Assembly: GCA_030432235.1 (NCBI GenBank)
Contig: JAUIHT010000001.1
Coordinates: 1,612,001 to 1,676,000, forward strand
Length of the DNA: 64,000 nucleotides
Reading direction: 5' to 3'
From: Verrucomicrobiia bacterium
GTDB lineage: Bacteria; Verrucomicrobiota; Verrucomicrobiia; Opitutales; Cerasicoccaceae
Of the stretch, positions 48,915-57,690 are shown piece by piece (position 1 is the stretch's first letter; every line of letters begins with the position of its first letter). Position numbers and translations under genes: made by a program. Below the pieces are notes generated by a model that saw only the letters and a program-made list of their open reading frames with translations, had not been told where the DNA came from and did not search any database.

Positions 48915-49571
48915 ATGAAGAGACAAGTAAAGCGCTTAATAAAATTTGCCTTGGGTAAGACGAAAAAGCTTCAAGAGAACCTTCTCGTTGAGGCCTTGAA
49001 GGAAGTTTCCATCGACCCCCGGAAATGCAGGATATCCATCGATCACGATAGAGGGGTTTCTGAAGTGAACGGTGTGAAGCTGGGAATTATCTACCCCAAA
49101 AGATACTTCTATACCTCCGAGTGTCTGCCGGCATCCAGACAGTACGAATACTATTTTAACGGCTATCCGGGAGATGATAATGGCAGACGCGATATGCTGA
49201 GGCCCTACCAGAAGGAAGACAGCCAGATCATCTTTAGTCGCGACGGCAGAAACATCTGGAAAAAGAATTCCTACAACCGCGTGTACTATGTGGGTATGAA
49301 GTCAGCCCGCTTTGCGCTTTGCCCCCATCAACTGGACTGGAAGGGCGACAAGGACTGCCTGTGGACTTATCGGTTTATTGAGGCGTGCATGTGTCGCTCG
49401 ATTCCTATCTTGTTCAGGAGGACGCCGCTTTCGGACGCCTTCACAGATGGCATCAAGTACTACTGGGATGATGAGCCTCATTTGTACGATGAGGAGATCA
49501 CGAGCCGCAACTTTTGTGAGTCCTACAAACGGTTTACCTTGAGTGAGGCCGAGATTGCCAAGCTCCGCTGA
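48915..49571 (+). CDS. Exostosin-like glycosyltransferase
   Basis: 218 residues, AT-richer than the genes before it. A basic start (KRQVKRLIKFALGKTKKL), then YESNR-like conserved pieces: VYYVGMKSARFALCPHQLDW, then DCLWTYRFIEACMCRSIPIL. The latter (FxLxPxG..., E-A-x-x-x-G/S-x-I-P-x-x) is the acceptor/donor-site region of GT47/exostosin and related families. It is probably shorter than a full exostosin domain. First gene of the AT-richer block. Confidence 0.6.
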   Translation: MKRQVKRLIKFALGKTKKLQENLLVEALKEVSIDPRKCRISIDHDRGVSEVNGVKLGIIYPKRYFYTSECLPASRQYEYYFNGYPGDDNGRRDMLRPYQKEDSQIIFSRDGRNIWKKNSYNRVYYVGMKSARFALCPHQLDWKGDKDCLWTYRFIEACMCRSIPILFRRTPLSDAFTDGIKYYWDDEPHLYDEEITSRNFCESYKRFTLSEAEIAKLR

Positions 49572-49626
49572 GGCTCACTTTTAATTTACGCGTCAAATAA
49601 AGATTAAAGCGGCATATCAAAACTGG

Positions 49627-50904
49627 TTGGCAGTCAGCTCTCGCATGACTGCCGTGGTTCTGGTCTTCGTCGGTACCCTGATCGTCTCGGCATTCTATGA
49701 TGCGGGTAGCATGCAGATTTGGCTGATTTTGGTGAGCATCATGAGCTTTATCAATCTGCTGGATTTTGGATTCTCACCCAACTTCACCCGATACATTTCG
49801 TATGCGAAGTTTGGCTTCATTAAAAAGGGGAGGGAGGAAAAGCAGAAGATCACTTTTGATATTCATGGTATCCGGTCCTTTGGGCTTATTGCCTATTCTA
49901 CCATCTTTGTTTTAGGCTCAATCGGAGGGATAATCTATTTATATTATATCAATAAGGACTTAAAGCTGAGCCATGTTCAGTTTATTGTCATTTTGGCAGT
50001 CGTGGGATTTTGCATTCCGTTCCGGTCCTTCTATAAGTACATCAGCTCCATATTCATTGGAGAAGGCCGTATTTTAACGAATAGCATGATCGACCTGACC
50101 ATCAATGTGATGGTTTTGCTCATCATCGTTTTCGCTTCCCTGATACAAACGCAGATTGCCTATGTGGCGCTTTTTCGATACCTGATAATGCCCTTGGCGG
50201 TTATCATTATGTTCGTCAGGGAGGGCTTCTGGGGACAGGCGTCTTTTAGTTTAAAAGCGCTTCCCGGTGACGTCAGGACCGACGTTATGAGGTCGTCCCT
50301 CAGGACGGGTATTGGCAGCCTGATAAACAAAGGGCTCATTATCTTTATCACTGTCTCTTCCGTGGGATATCTGGCCACGATTGACTCCAATGAGCTGCTT
50401 TTCTCACTGCAAATCCTGAACGCTGCCCAAGCCGGAGCGGTGATCTACACGACTATTCAATCGCGGAAACTCGCGCATAATGCTAGTCAGGATGACAAGC
50501 TATTCCTTCGGAAATGTGGCGTGAACCTGCTCATCAGCGTCTTTGCGTTCACCTTCTTCGCAGCTTTGGGCTATGCCTTTAGCCTGGGCTATCAGACGTT
50601 TTTTGATCGTCCTTCGATGGTGCCATCCGTCGGGAAATTCGCGCTCTGCGCTTTGGGGTATGGTGTCGAAACGGCCAACATTGTGATTTTGCTGTTCGTG
50701 GCTTTCCGCGGGTTGATCGTTACCCACTACATATGCTTTTTGCAGAGCTTGGCGATCCTTGTGTTTTATCTGGTCCTGAGCAGTGAAGTAAGCACGGCAT
50801 GGTTCTATTATCAGCTGTTTCTGGTGGGACCGCTTTTGGTAGGGCTACCCGCAGGAATAATAGCGCTCACCAGGGTTGTGCACCTAAGAAAAGCGACACA
50901 ATGA
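49627..50904 (+). CDS. wzx: Wzx-like polysaccharide flippase
   Basis: About 425 residues with 12 hydrophobic segments. SFINLLDFGFSPNFTRYISY (the FG/GN-type motif of Wzx after helix 2) and FRTGIGSLINKG-like pieces are typical of polysaccharide export MATE/MOP proteins. The start is unclear: TTG at 49627 begins mid-sequence (NWLAVSSRMTAVV), and the natural start KIKAAYQNWL would need an ATT (49603) or ATA codon. It ends by ATGA overlap with the pyruvyltransferase gene. Confidence 0.85.
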   Translation: MAVSSRMTAVVLVFVGTLIVSAFYDAGSMQIWLILVSIMSFINLLDFGFSPNFTRYISYAKFGFIKKGREEKQKITFDIHGIRSFGLIAYSTIFVLGSIGGIIYLYYINKDLKLSHVQFIVILAVVGFCIPFRSFYKYISSIFIGEGRILTNSMIDLTINVMVLLIIVFASLIQTQIAYVALFRYLIMPLAVIIMFVREGFWGQASFSLKALPGDVRTDVMRSSLRTGIGSLINKGLIIFITVSSVGYLATIDSNELLFSLQILNAAQAGAVIYTTIQSRKLAHNASQDDKLFLRKCGVNLLISVFAFTFFAALGYAFSLGYQTFFDRPSMVPSVGKFALCALGYGVETANIVILLFVAFRGLIVTHYICFLQSLAILVFYLVLSSEVSTAWFYYQLFLVGPLLVGLPAGIIALTRVVHLRKATQ

Positions 50905-52001
50905 ACTGGCTGATAAATGGCTATTACGGGCATGGGAATATCGGGGATGACATTCTCCTCAGTGTTCTCGTAGAAGGCGTAAAAAGAGTAGATCCGGATG
51001 CGAAAATGGTCATCGTTTGCTCCCCCCAGGGGCTTGAGAACCTTCAAGAGATGCGCAGCGAGCAAGTCAGCCTGCTTTCGTGTTCCAGCCGGCGTGAGAT
51101 TATTACGTATCTGATGAAGTGCGATGTATTGCTTTGGGGCGGAGGCACTTGCCTGCACTCGCAGGGTTTCTGCGGCTTCATGCGCAACATATTGGCGCGT
51201 CTGTTTTTTAAGAAAGTGTTCTGGCTGGCAATCGGCGTCGAGGAGGTCAAGGGCTTCTACGCCAGGCTAAAGGGTAAGGTATCGCTGGCATGCTGTAACT
51301 ACATCACGCTACGTGACAAGGTTTCCGAAGGGTTTCTCCAAGCCATTGGCCCCAGGTTTCGAAACTATGCCATCGCCGAAGATCTTGTCTGGCTGTACGA
51401 GTGCAAGGATGGTCCGCAGGCTGCAGGCGATGAGAAGTATATGGTTCTAATTTGGAGGGATAATTCCAGCATCGTCGATGCGAAGCAGGAACGCCGTTTA
51501 TTGGAAGCCATTATCAATCAGTCGATTGCGTTTTCCCGCAAAAACCATATTGGTCGAATTGTCGTGGCAAACATGGCGACCCATGTGGATTTCGAAATCA
51601 GCAAGTCCCTCCAAGCCCTTATTCAGGAGGCGCTGCCGGAGAGCTCGGGTATCAATGTTGATTTTTTCAACTATAATGGTATCGAAGGAGGAGTGGAGTT
51701 GCTGCATAGTGCATCAATGATAATCAGTTGCAGAATGCACCCGTTTCTTATTGCTAAAGTTTTGAACGTTCCTTGTGTTCCCGTTGTCTACTCGGATAAG
51801 GTTAGGATATACGCCGACTATTTTGTTTCGCAGGAAGTCGTTGACCTATATGGTCATTGTGACGAATCCGAAATAGGCAAGAGCCTTGATAGCGAGTTTG
51901 CCGAGCCAGCTACCAATAGGGAAGGTTTTGGAGCGTTGCGGGATAAGGCCGAAAGGAATTTTACATTGCTAGAGAAATTTATAAATAAAACGAAATCATG
52001 A
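50901..52001 (+). CDS. Polysaccharide pyruvyltransferase family protein (CsaB/WcaK-like)
   Basis: The ATG at 50901, overlapping the flippase stop, gives 366 residues. NWLINGYYGHGNIGDDILLS is the N-terminal hallmark, then VLLWGGGTCLHSQ, FWLAIGVEE, CNYITLRDKVSEGFL and SASMIISCRMHPFLIAKVL. The family adds a pyruvate ketal to sugar residues. AT-rich like its neighbours. It overlaps the polymerase gene by ATGA. Confidence 0.92.
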   Translation: MNWLINGYYGHGNIGDDILLSVLVEGVKRVDPDAKMVIVCSPQGLENLQEMRSEQVSLLSCSSRREIITYLMKCDVLLWGGGTCLHSQGFCGFMRNILARLFFKKVFWLAIGVEEVKGFYARLKGKVSLACCNYITLRDKVSEGFLQAIGPRFRNYAIAEDLVWLYECKDGPQAAGDEKYMVLIWRDNSSIVDAKQERRLLEAIINQSIAFSRKNHIGRIVVANMATHVDFEISKSLQALIQEALPESSGINVDFFNYNGIEGGVELLHSASMIISCRMHPFLIAKVLNVPCVPVVYSDKVRIYADYFVSQEVVDLYGHCDESEIGKSLDSEFAEPATNREGFGALRDKAERNFTLLEKFINKTKS

Positions 52002-53416
52002 TTAGCGAAGCTTCAGGTGGTCTTAGGGCGAGTCCTGCATTAAATGTAGGATTGGAAACCATTGTCAGGAATCTGTATATTTTAATAGCCACCGTGCTTT
52101 CACTGATTTCTGCGTTTTCCTTCCCGGATGTTCTCCTGCCGGTGTTTTTTGCGGGCGCCATCATGCTGATTAGGCCGTTCGTGATGTCTCGCGGATCCTT
52201 GTACTCAAAAACCAGTTTTGTGGTGGTTTGGGTCATGTTGGATGCTGCTATGTTCTCATGGCCTGTATGCGTTCGCCAGATACATGGCATTGTGTCCTTG
52301 GACAACTATTCGGAGATGGCGTATTACACCCTTTGCAGCTGTCTCATTTTCTTTGGTTTGTTGACCCTGACCCTGCGCGCATTTATGCGAAAGAAAAACC
52401 CCACCATATGGGGAGTTCCCGATTTGGGTTATTTGCCGTTCTGGGTAATGGTATTGGTTATTTTGGTGGCTTGTGTGATGTCATTTTTGTCATGGCGCCT
52501 GGGCATTGATATTATGGGGACCGATTCCAGGGTGTTGCCTTACAAGCTCAATGGGGTGATTTTGTATTATAAACAAATGGTAGTCCCGATCATGTTTATA
52601 GTCCTGGCTGACTATTTTCATACGCATAAGAACTTCCGTTTGTTTCTATTCCTCATCGTATTTTTCTTTTTCTGGAATGTGGTGGAGTCCGTATTGAGAT
52701 TATCGAAGGGGCAGATATTATACTATTATGTGGCTCCATTGACGATTTGGTTCTTTGTCAGGCGCTCCATATCAATCACGCGCCTTCTTGTGGTGTTTGT
52801 TATCTTTGGGGCAATTGGTCTCTTCCTCAATGAGTTGAATGCTTTTCGTGAAGCTGAGAACAATTTGGTTACGGCTAACGACGACATCAGCTTGATTATT
52901 GATAAGCGGTCGGACAACACGGTTACCGAGCGCATATATGCCATTGTTAAGCGCGTCTTCCGGGAAGGCGTGGGCGTGGAGGAGATAATCGTCTATGACG
53001 TGAGATACAATTTTTTCTATAATCGTATATTTGAAATCCTTCCCTACGAGACACCGACAAAGTACAAGACATATGTTATTTTGGGGGCGAACCCCAATGC
53101 CCGGAATTATGCATCGGGGATGTCACTGATGACAGAAGCCTATTTTGTCGGTGGGGCAGCACTGGTATTTATCACCTATGCGCTAGTGGCCGTCCTCACC
53201 ATATTGATAGACAATAACAGATTTCTCTATATTCTGAGGTACCCGGGCTGTAAGGCTGCTATTATATACGTATTGTATACATTTTTGTTTTCCGGCGTTT
53301 GGACGAACATCCTTAATGGGCTTCCGGCCATTGTTTTCCCATTGGTTATTATAAGCCTCGAGCTGTTTTACCGATTTCACGTTCGCAGGTCGGAGCCTGC
53401 TTTTAATCATCCGTGA
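51998..53416 (+). CDS. wzy: O-antigen polymerase Wzy-like membrane protein
   Basis: 472 residues with 10-12 membrane helices and a large loop (FREAENNLVTANDDISLIID and RNYASGMSLMTEAYFVGG). The overall layout (many Phe/Ile/Val-rich helices, a hydrophilic loop before the last helices, low GC) is that of Wzy polymerases, which share little sequence. Position after a flippase and a pyruvyltransferase supports this. Confidence 0.8.
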   Translation: MISEASGGLRASPALNVGLETIVRNLYILIATVLSLISAFSFPDVLLPVFFAGAIMLIRPFVMSRGSLYSKTSFVVVWVMLDAAMFSWPVCVRQIHGIVSLDNYSEMAYYTLCSCLIFFGLLTLTLRAFMRKKNPTIWGVPDLGYLPFWVMVLVILVACVMSFLSWRLGIDIMGTDSRVLPYKLNGVILYYKQMVVPIMFIVLADYFHTHKNFRLFLFLIVFFFFWNVVESVLRLSKGQILYYYVAPLTIWFFVRRSISITRLLVVFVIFGAIGLFLNELNAFREAENNLVTANDDISLIIDKRSDNTVTERIYAIVKRVFREGVGVEEIIVYDVRYNFFYNRIFEILPYETPTKYKTYVILGANPNARNYASGMSLMTEAYFVGGAALVFITYALVAVLTILIDNNRFLYILRYPGCKAAIIYVLYTFLFSGVWTNILNGLPAIVFPLVIISLELFYRFHVRRSEPAFNHP

Positions 53417-53455
53417 TTATAAGATACTACTGTTCTTGAAATCCATTGGAGTAAT

Positions 53456-54598
53456 ATGAGTCAACCTATCGAAGTAGTCATGGCTGCCTTTTGGCGCTGG
53501 TATATGTATCAGGCCGCTGTCGGGGTCGATAAAGAGTTAATCCGTGCGCATGTCCTAACCGCCGATTTCAAGCGCCCCTATGCCGAGGCCTTGAGCTGCA
53601 CGACCCGCGCTCCATTGCCCATGCGTGTGCTTGGAAAAGCTCTGGCCCGTTACCGGTCGGGTAGCTCGGAGCTCGAATCCATGTACGCTCTTTTTGATCG
53701 CTGGACACTTTCCCAGATTCAAAAGAATCATCCGGATTCACGCATATTTCACGGATGGTCATCCTTTTGTCTGCAGGCATTCGAGAAGCTGAAAGGCTCC
53801 AAAGTTCTGGTGGTTGAGCGCGCTGGCACGCATATCGACGAGCAGCTTGCGATCATTGACCAGGAGATGCAGCGCTGGGGCATGAAGGCGTCGCCCAAGG
53901 ACGTCGTCTCGGAAAGTCGCCGCGAACGCATGCTGCGCGAATATGAACTCGCCGATGCCATCCTGACCTGTTCTTCCGTGGCTCGCCAGACGTTCATCAA
54001 GCACGGCATCCCCGGGGACAAGGTGCATTTCATCAATCTGGGGTCCAACTTCACCTTGCATCCTTCGACTCGCGAGGGCCGGGACGGATTTCAACTGATA
54101 TGCGTCGCTATGCCTTCGTTGCGAAAGGGGCTCTTTTATCTCCTGGAGGCCTGGAAGGAGCTGAAGCTTCCGAATGCCAAGCTGCATATCGTCACCACGC
54201 CGAACAGCTTTTTCGACAACTATCGCGATATCGAGGGTGTCGAATACCACGCGCATATGCCGTGGGAGGAACTGTCGAAGCTCTACGAGAGCTGCGACGC
54301 GTTTTGCCTGCCTTCGGTCGAAGACGGCTTCGGCATGGTGGTCTCCGAGGCGATGTCGTTTGAAATGCCCGTCATCGTGACGCATGATGTCGGTGCCTCG
54401 GACATTGTGACGGACGGCGAGGATGGTTTTGTGGTTGAGTCGGCCTCGTCGGAGGCGCTCAAGCGGCCCATCGAAACACTTTACCGGGACGCGGAGCTGC
54501 GCAGAGCGATGGGCACCAAAGCCGGCAAGAGGGCGAGCCAGGTGTCCTGGCAAAAATATGGCGCCGACTTGACGCAATTTTATCTGAAGCTCGCCTAA
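53456..54598 (+). CDS. Glycosyltransferase family 4
   Basis: 380 residues. The GT-B C-terminal domain is clear: FQLICVAMPSLRKGLFYLLE (start of the second Rossmann fold), KLHIVTTPN, and the donor site SVEDGFGMVVSEAMSFEMPV (E-x7-E). The N-terminal domain has FHGWSSFCLQAFEKLKGSKV. The donor sugar is unknown. GC-rich, marking the end of the AT-richer block. Confidence 0.92.
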   Translation: MSQPIEVVMAAFWRWYMYQAAVGVDKELIRAHVLTADFKRPYAEALSCTTRAPLPMRVLGKALARYRSGSSELESMYALFDRWTLSQIQKNHPDSRIFHGWSSFCLQAFEKLKGSKVLVVERAGTHIDEQLAIIDQEMQRWGMKASPKDVVSESRRERMLREYELADAILTCSSVARQTFIKHGIPGDKVHFINLGSNFTLHPSTREGRDGFQLICVAMPSLRKGLFYLLEAWKELKLPNAKLHIVTTPNSFFDNYRDIEGVEYHAHMPWEELSKLYESCDAFCLPSVEDGFGMVVSEAMSFEMPVIVTHDVGASDIVTDGEDGFVVESASSEALKRPIETLYRDAELRRAMGTKAGKRASQVSWQKYGADLTQFYLKLA

Positions 54599-54669
54599 GG
54601 CGGCAGCGACAAGTAATAGCGGATTCGTAGGCTCGCCTCTGCTGGCGTGAGAGAGCCCGGACCTTACTG

Positions 54670-55905
54670 ATGAGAAGTCTTTTCATTTCAACCGTGCCCC
54701 TGCTTCCCATGACGGACGGGGTACGCATACCGGCGGCGAATCATTTCCGTGCGTTAAAAGAGATGGGCGAGGTGGACTTGCTGATCATGCAACGCGTGGA
54801 TTTGCCCCGTCCGGATGAGGATATCGAGGAAACCCGTGAGGCGGTGAGCCGATGCGGCATCATCGAAGTGCGGCGCGATTCGAACGTGGCCGCCATTGCG
54901 GGCGAGTTTTTGCGCAGACAACCTTTCTACGGGGCGCTTCAACTCATCGGTGAGTTGCCGTCCTGGCTCAGTGAGACCGAGTACGATGTGGTTTGGTGCG
55001 GCACAGCGCCGGCGGTCGCCGCTTTTGCGCGTAGCGAATGGCGTCGCCGGGTGAAGGCACGGCATTGGGTGGCGGGTTTGAGTGATGTGCACTCCCTCGT
55101 GATTTATCGACAGGGGCAACAAACCTCAAAAAGCAAGTCGCGAGCTTATAAACTGACCATGTCCGCGGTCTCGGCAGGGCGCAGCAAGGTGCTGGCGCGC
55201 GCGGAGATAGCCATGCTTGGCGCTTACGACCTGGTGACGATGCAAACGGACAAGGAACTGGAGTGGATCAAGCGCTTCAGTGGTGAGGCCCTCGTCAAAC
55301 GCATCCTTCTTTTGCCCAACGGCATCCCCTCGCACTTGCTGGATTTGCCACTGTCGGGGCGGGAGCCCAAGGTCGTTTTCGTGGGACGCCTCAGCGCCAT
55401 GTACGGGCATCGTCTGCGCTGGTTTCTGGACGATGTCTGGCCGTTAGTTATGGCAAAGATGCCGACGGCAAAACTGGTGGTCGTGGGCAAAGGCGCAGGC
55501 AAGGGCCTGACGGAAATCTTCGAGCGCCTGGGAGTCACCTATCAGCCTTTTGTGCCGGAAATCGAAGACATTTACCGCGACAAAGCCATGCTCATCGCGC
55601 CTATTTTCAAAGGATTCGGCCTGATCAATAAAGTGGTCGAAGCGATGGCCGCCGGTTGCCTGGTGCTGGGGGATAAGACTGCCTTCAACGGCATTCCCGA
55701 TTTCCAGGCCGGGGTTCATGGGCGCGTGGTTGAAGACGCCGAGGCCTTTGCCGCGCAAATCGTTGAGGTCCTGGGCGACAGCGATTTCGTCCAGCAGCAA
55801 CGTGAGGCTGGGCGAGAGTTAGTCCGTCGTCATTTCGACTGGGCAGTCCGCCGCCGCGTCCTGCAGGAGCATGTCCGCGCTCTGGATACAGAAGCCAAGG
55901 GTTAG
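54670..55905 (+). CDS. Glycosyltransferase family 4
   Basis: 411 residues. Starts with FISTVPLLPMTDGVRIPAAN (acceptor loop), ends in the GT4 second domain: VVFVGRLSAMYGHRLRWFLD, KLVVVGKGAG, LIAPIFKGFGLINKVVEAMA and AGCLVLGDKTAFNGIP. The E in VVEAMA is the donor ribose/base contact. It is related to glycosyltransferases of the TuaH/WcaC type. Donor not determinable. Confidence 0.9.
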   Translation: MRSLFISTVPLLPMTDGVRIPAANHFRALKEMGEVDLLIMQRVDLPRPDEDIEETREAVSRCGIIEVRRDSNVAAIAGEFLRRQPFYGALQLIGELPSWLSETEYDVVWCGTAPAVAAFARSEWRRRVKARHWVAGLSDVHSLVIYRQGQQTSKSKSRAYKLTMSAVSAGRSKVLARAEIAMLGAYDLVTMQTDKELEWIKRFSGEALVKRILLLPNGIPSHLLDLPLSGREPKVVFVGRLSAMYGHRLRWFLDDVWPLVMAKMPTAKLVVVGKGAGKGLTEIFERLGVTYQPFVPEIEDIYRDKAMLIAPIFKGFGLINKVVEAMAAGCLVLGDKTAFNGIPDFQAGVHGRVVEDAEAFAAQIVEVLGDSDFVQQQREAGRELVRRHFDWAVRRRVLQEHVRALDTEAKG

Positions 55906-55961
55906 GGCAGGGCCTCGTCTAAGAATCTCTGACGCCAGTGAAATCATGAAAAGCGCAGTGT

Positions 55962-56849
55962 ATGAATAGTGAAAGCCAACTTCAGGCGCCCATCATCATT
56001 GTGGGGGCGCCGCGCAGTGGAACGAGTGTGTTGGGGCGCCTGGTGTCCAAGCATCCCCAGGTGGTTTCCTCGGTCGAGCCGCGGCTGGTCTGGCGCTTCG
56101 GCAACGACGGTAAGTCTGACGCCTTCCGGGCCGAAGACGCGCGTCCTGAGGTCAAGGCTCACATCCGCAGCTATTTCCAACGCTTTGTAGAGGAGTCCGG
56201 CAAGGAGCGCCTGCTAGAAAAAACGCCCAGCAACAGCCTGCGGGTTCCCTTTGTTCGCGCGGTCTTTCCTGACTGTAAGATTGTCCATATCCTGCGAAAC
56301 GGCTTCGACTCGACACTGTCGATTTACGATTACTGGCACCGCCACACCCAGGACATCAGTTATTCCCGCATCGAGGGAGAGCGCTCCATTCTCAAGCAGC
56401 GGCTCGGCGAAATGCATCCGCGTCAGATGCCTTACTACGCGGCGGAATTTGCCGGGCGTCTTCTGGGCAAATTTGGCATCAAGCGCCAGAACCTGTGGGG
56501 GCCGCGCTTTCCGGGCATGCGCAAGATTCTCAAGGAAACGGACGTGCTGACCGTGGCAGCGCTGCAGTGGCGCGTTTGCGTGGAAATGGCCTGTGCGGCC
56601 GGTCGCAAGCTCCCGCCTGAGGATTATATGGAGGTACGCCTCGAAGAGCTTGGACGGGAGAAGCTGGAGGCCATCGCGCAGTTTTGCGGTTTGGATTTCG
56701 CCGGCGAGATGGAGGACTATTTCACCAAGAACTTTAAGCAGTCCATGAGCGGCGAACGCAGCAAACGTGCTGAGCCCGGGCAATTGGAGCAAATCGCGGA
56801 GGTCATCGCACCCACCATGAACTGGCTCGGATACGACTCCAGCATCTGA
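55962..56849 (+). CDS. PAPS-dependent sulfotransferase (Sulfotransfer_3 type)
   Basis: 295 residues. The 5'-phosphosulfate loop is PIIIVGAPRSGTSVLGRLVS and the 3'-phosphate motif is CKIVHILRNGFDSTLSIYDY. LLEKTPSNSLRVPFV is the conserved KTP block. These give the sulfotransferase fold. It probably sulfates a sugar of the surface polymer, cytoplasmically on the lipid-linked unit or nucleotide sugar. It is followed 11 bp later by a second sulfotransferase. Confidence 0.92.
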   Translation: MNSESQLQAPIIIVGAPRSGTSVLGRLVSKHPQVVSSVEPRLVWRFGNDGKSDAFRAEDARPEVKAHIRSYFQRFVEESGKERLLEKTPSNSLRVPFVRAVFPDCKIVHILRNGFDSTLSIYDYWHRHTQDISYSRIEGERSILKQRLGEMHPRQMPYYAAEFAGRLLGKFGIKRQNLWGPRFPGMRKILKETDVLTVAALQWRVCVEMACAAGRKLPPEDYMEVRLEELGREKLEAIAQFCGLDFAGEMEDYFTKNFKQSMSGERSKRAEPGQLEQIAEVIAPTMNWLGYDSSI

Positions 56850-56860
56850 AAGGCAGACCC

Positions 56861-57655
56861 ATGAACAACTTAGTCAAAAAGCTAGTCACGCGTCCGGGAT
56901 GGGCCATGCAAAAGGCCTACCTGTATTCGCGGTCCTATCTGACCATGAGCAAGGACGACGTGGTGCTTGCCCTCTTTCCCAAGACGGGAAGCACCTGGGT
57001 GCGCTTCTTCCTGTATAACGTCCTGACGCTCAGCGAGGGGGACGGCCACGAAGTCAGCATCGACGAGATGAACCAGACCATGCCGGAGTTCGGGCATCCC
57101 AGCATGTTCCGGAAATGGCCTTTCAAGACCTGCCCGCGCGTCATCAAGTCGCACCGCGCCTGTAATCCGATACTGGCCAAGCGCCCGACCGTCGTGGTGG
57201 TCCGCGATCCGCGCGACGTCATGGTGTCGTTCCATCACTACGTGGTGGCGAAGAAGGAAATCGGCTATTCAGGAACCATCAAGGACGTCATTCACGACCC
57301 GGAAATGGGTCTGGAAAATTTCTTCGCGCAATATGAGTCGTGGAAAGGTCAGGCCGATCTGATCCTGCGTTACGAAGACCTCAAGGCGGAACCGGTGCGC
57401 GAATTCACGCGCCTGGTGGAGTACCTGAAAATCCCCGCCACGCCGGAGCAAATCACCCTGGCGGTAGAGCGCTCGGACATGTCGCACATGCGCAAGGCGC
57501 AGGAGGAAAGCAAGGACTTCAAGGCAAAGTTCAGCCAGGGCTTTGTCTTCGCACGCAGCGGGGCCAGCAAGCAGTGGGAGGGGTTGTTTGACGAGGACGA
57601 CATCGCCTACTGGGAAACCTTGAAGAAGCAGCACGGGTTTACGCTCTACGACTGA
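56861..57655 (+). CDS. PAPS-dependent sulfotransferase (Sulfotransfer_1 type)
   Basis: 264 residues. VVLALFPKTGSTWVRFFLYN (the PKTGTTW-type 5'-PSB with Ser for Thr), then KSHRACNP, PTVVVVRDPRDVMVSFHHYV (3'-PB) and ILRYEDLKAEPVREF. This is the cytosolic-type sulfotransferase family, different from its neighbour, so two different sulfation positions are likely. Confidence 0.92.
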   Translation: MNNLVKKLVTRPGWAMQKAYLYSRSYLTMSKDDVVLALFPKTGSTWVRFFLYNVLTLSEGDGHEVSIDEMNQTMPEFGHPSMFRKWPFKTCPRVIKSHRACNPILAKRPTVVVVRDPRDVMVSFHHYVVAKKEIGYSGTIKDVIHDPEMGLENFFAQYESWKGQADLILRYEDLKAEPVREFTRLVEYLKIPATPEQITLAVERSDMSHMRKAQEESKDFKAKFSQGFVFARSGASKQWEGLFDEDDIAYWETLKKQHGFTLYD

Positions 57656-57690
57656 GCGTTCACCGTCGGATTGGTCTGAAGGAAGCAGCC

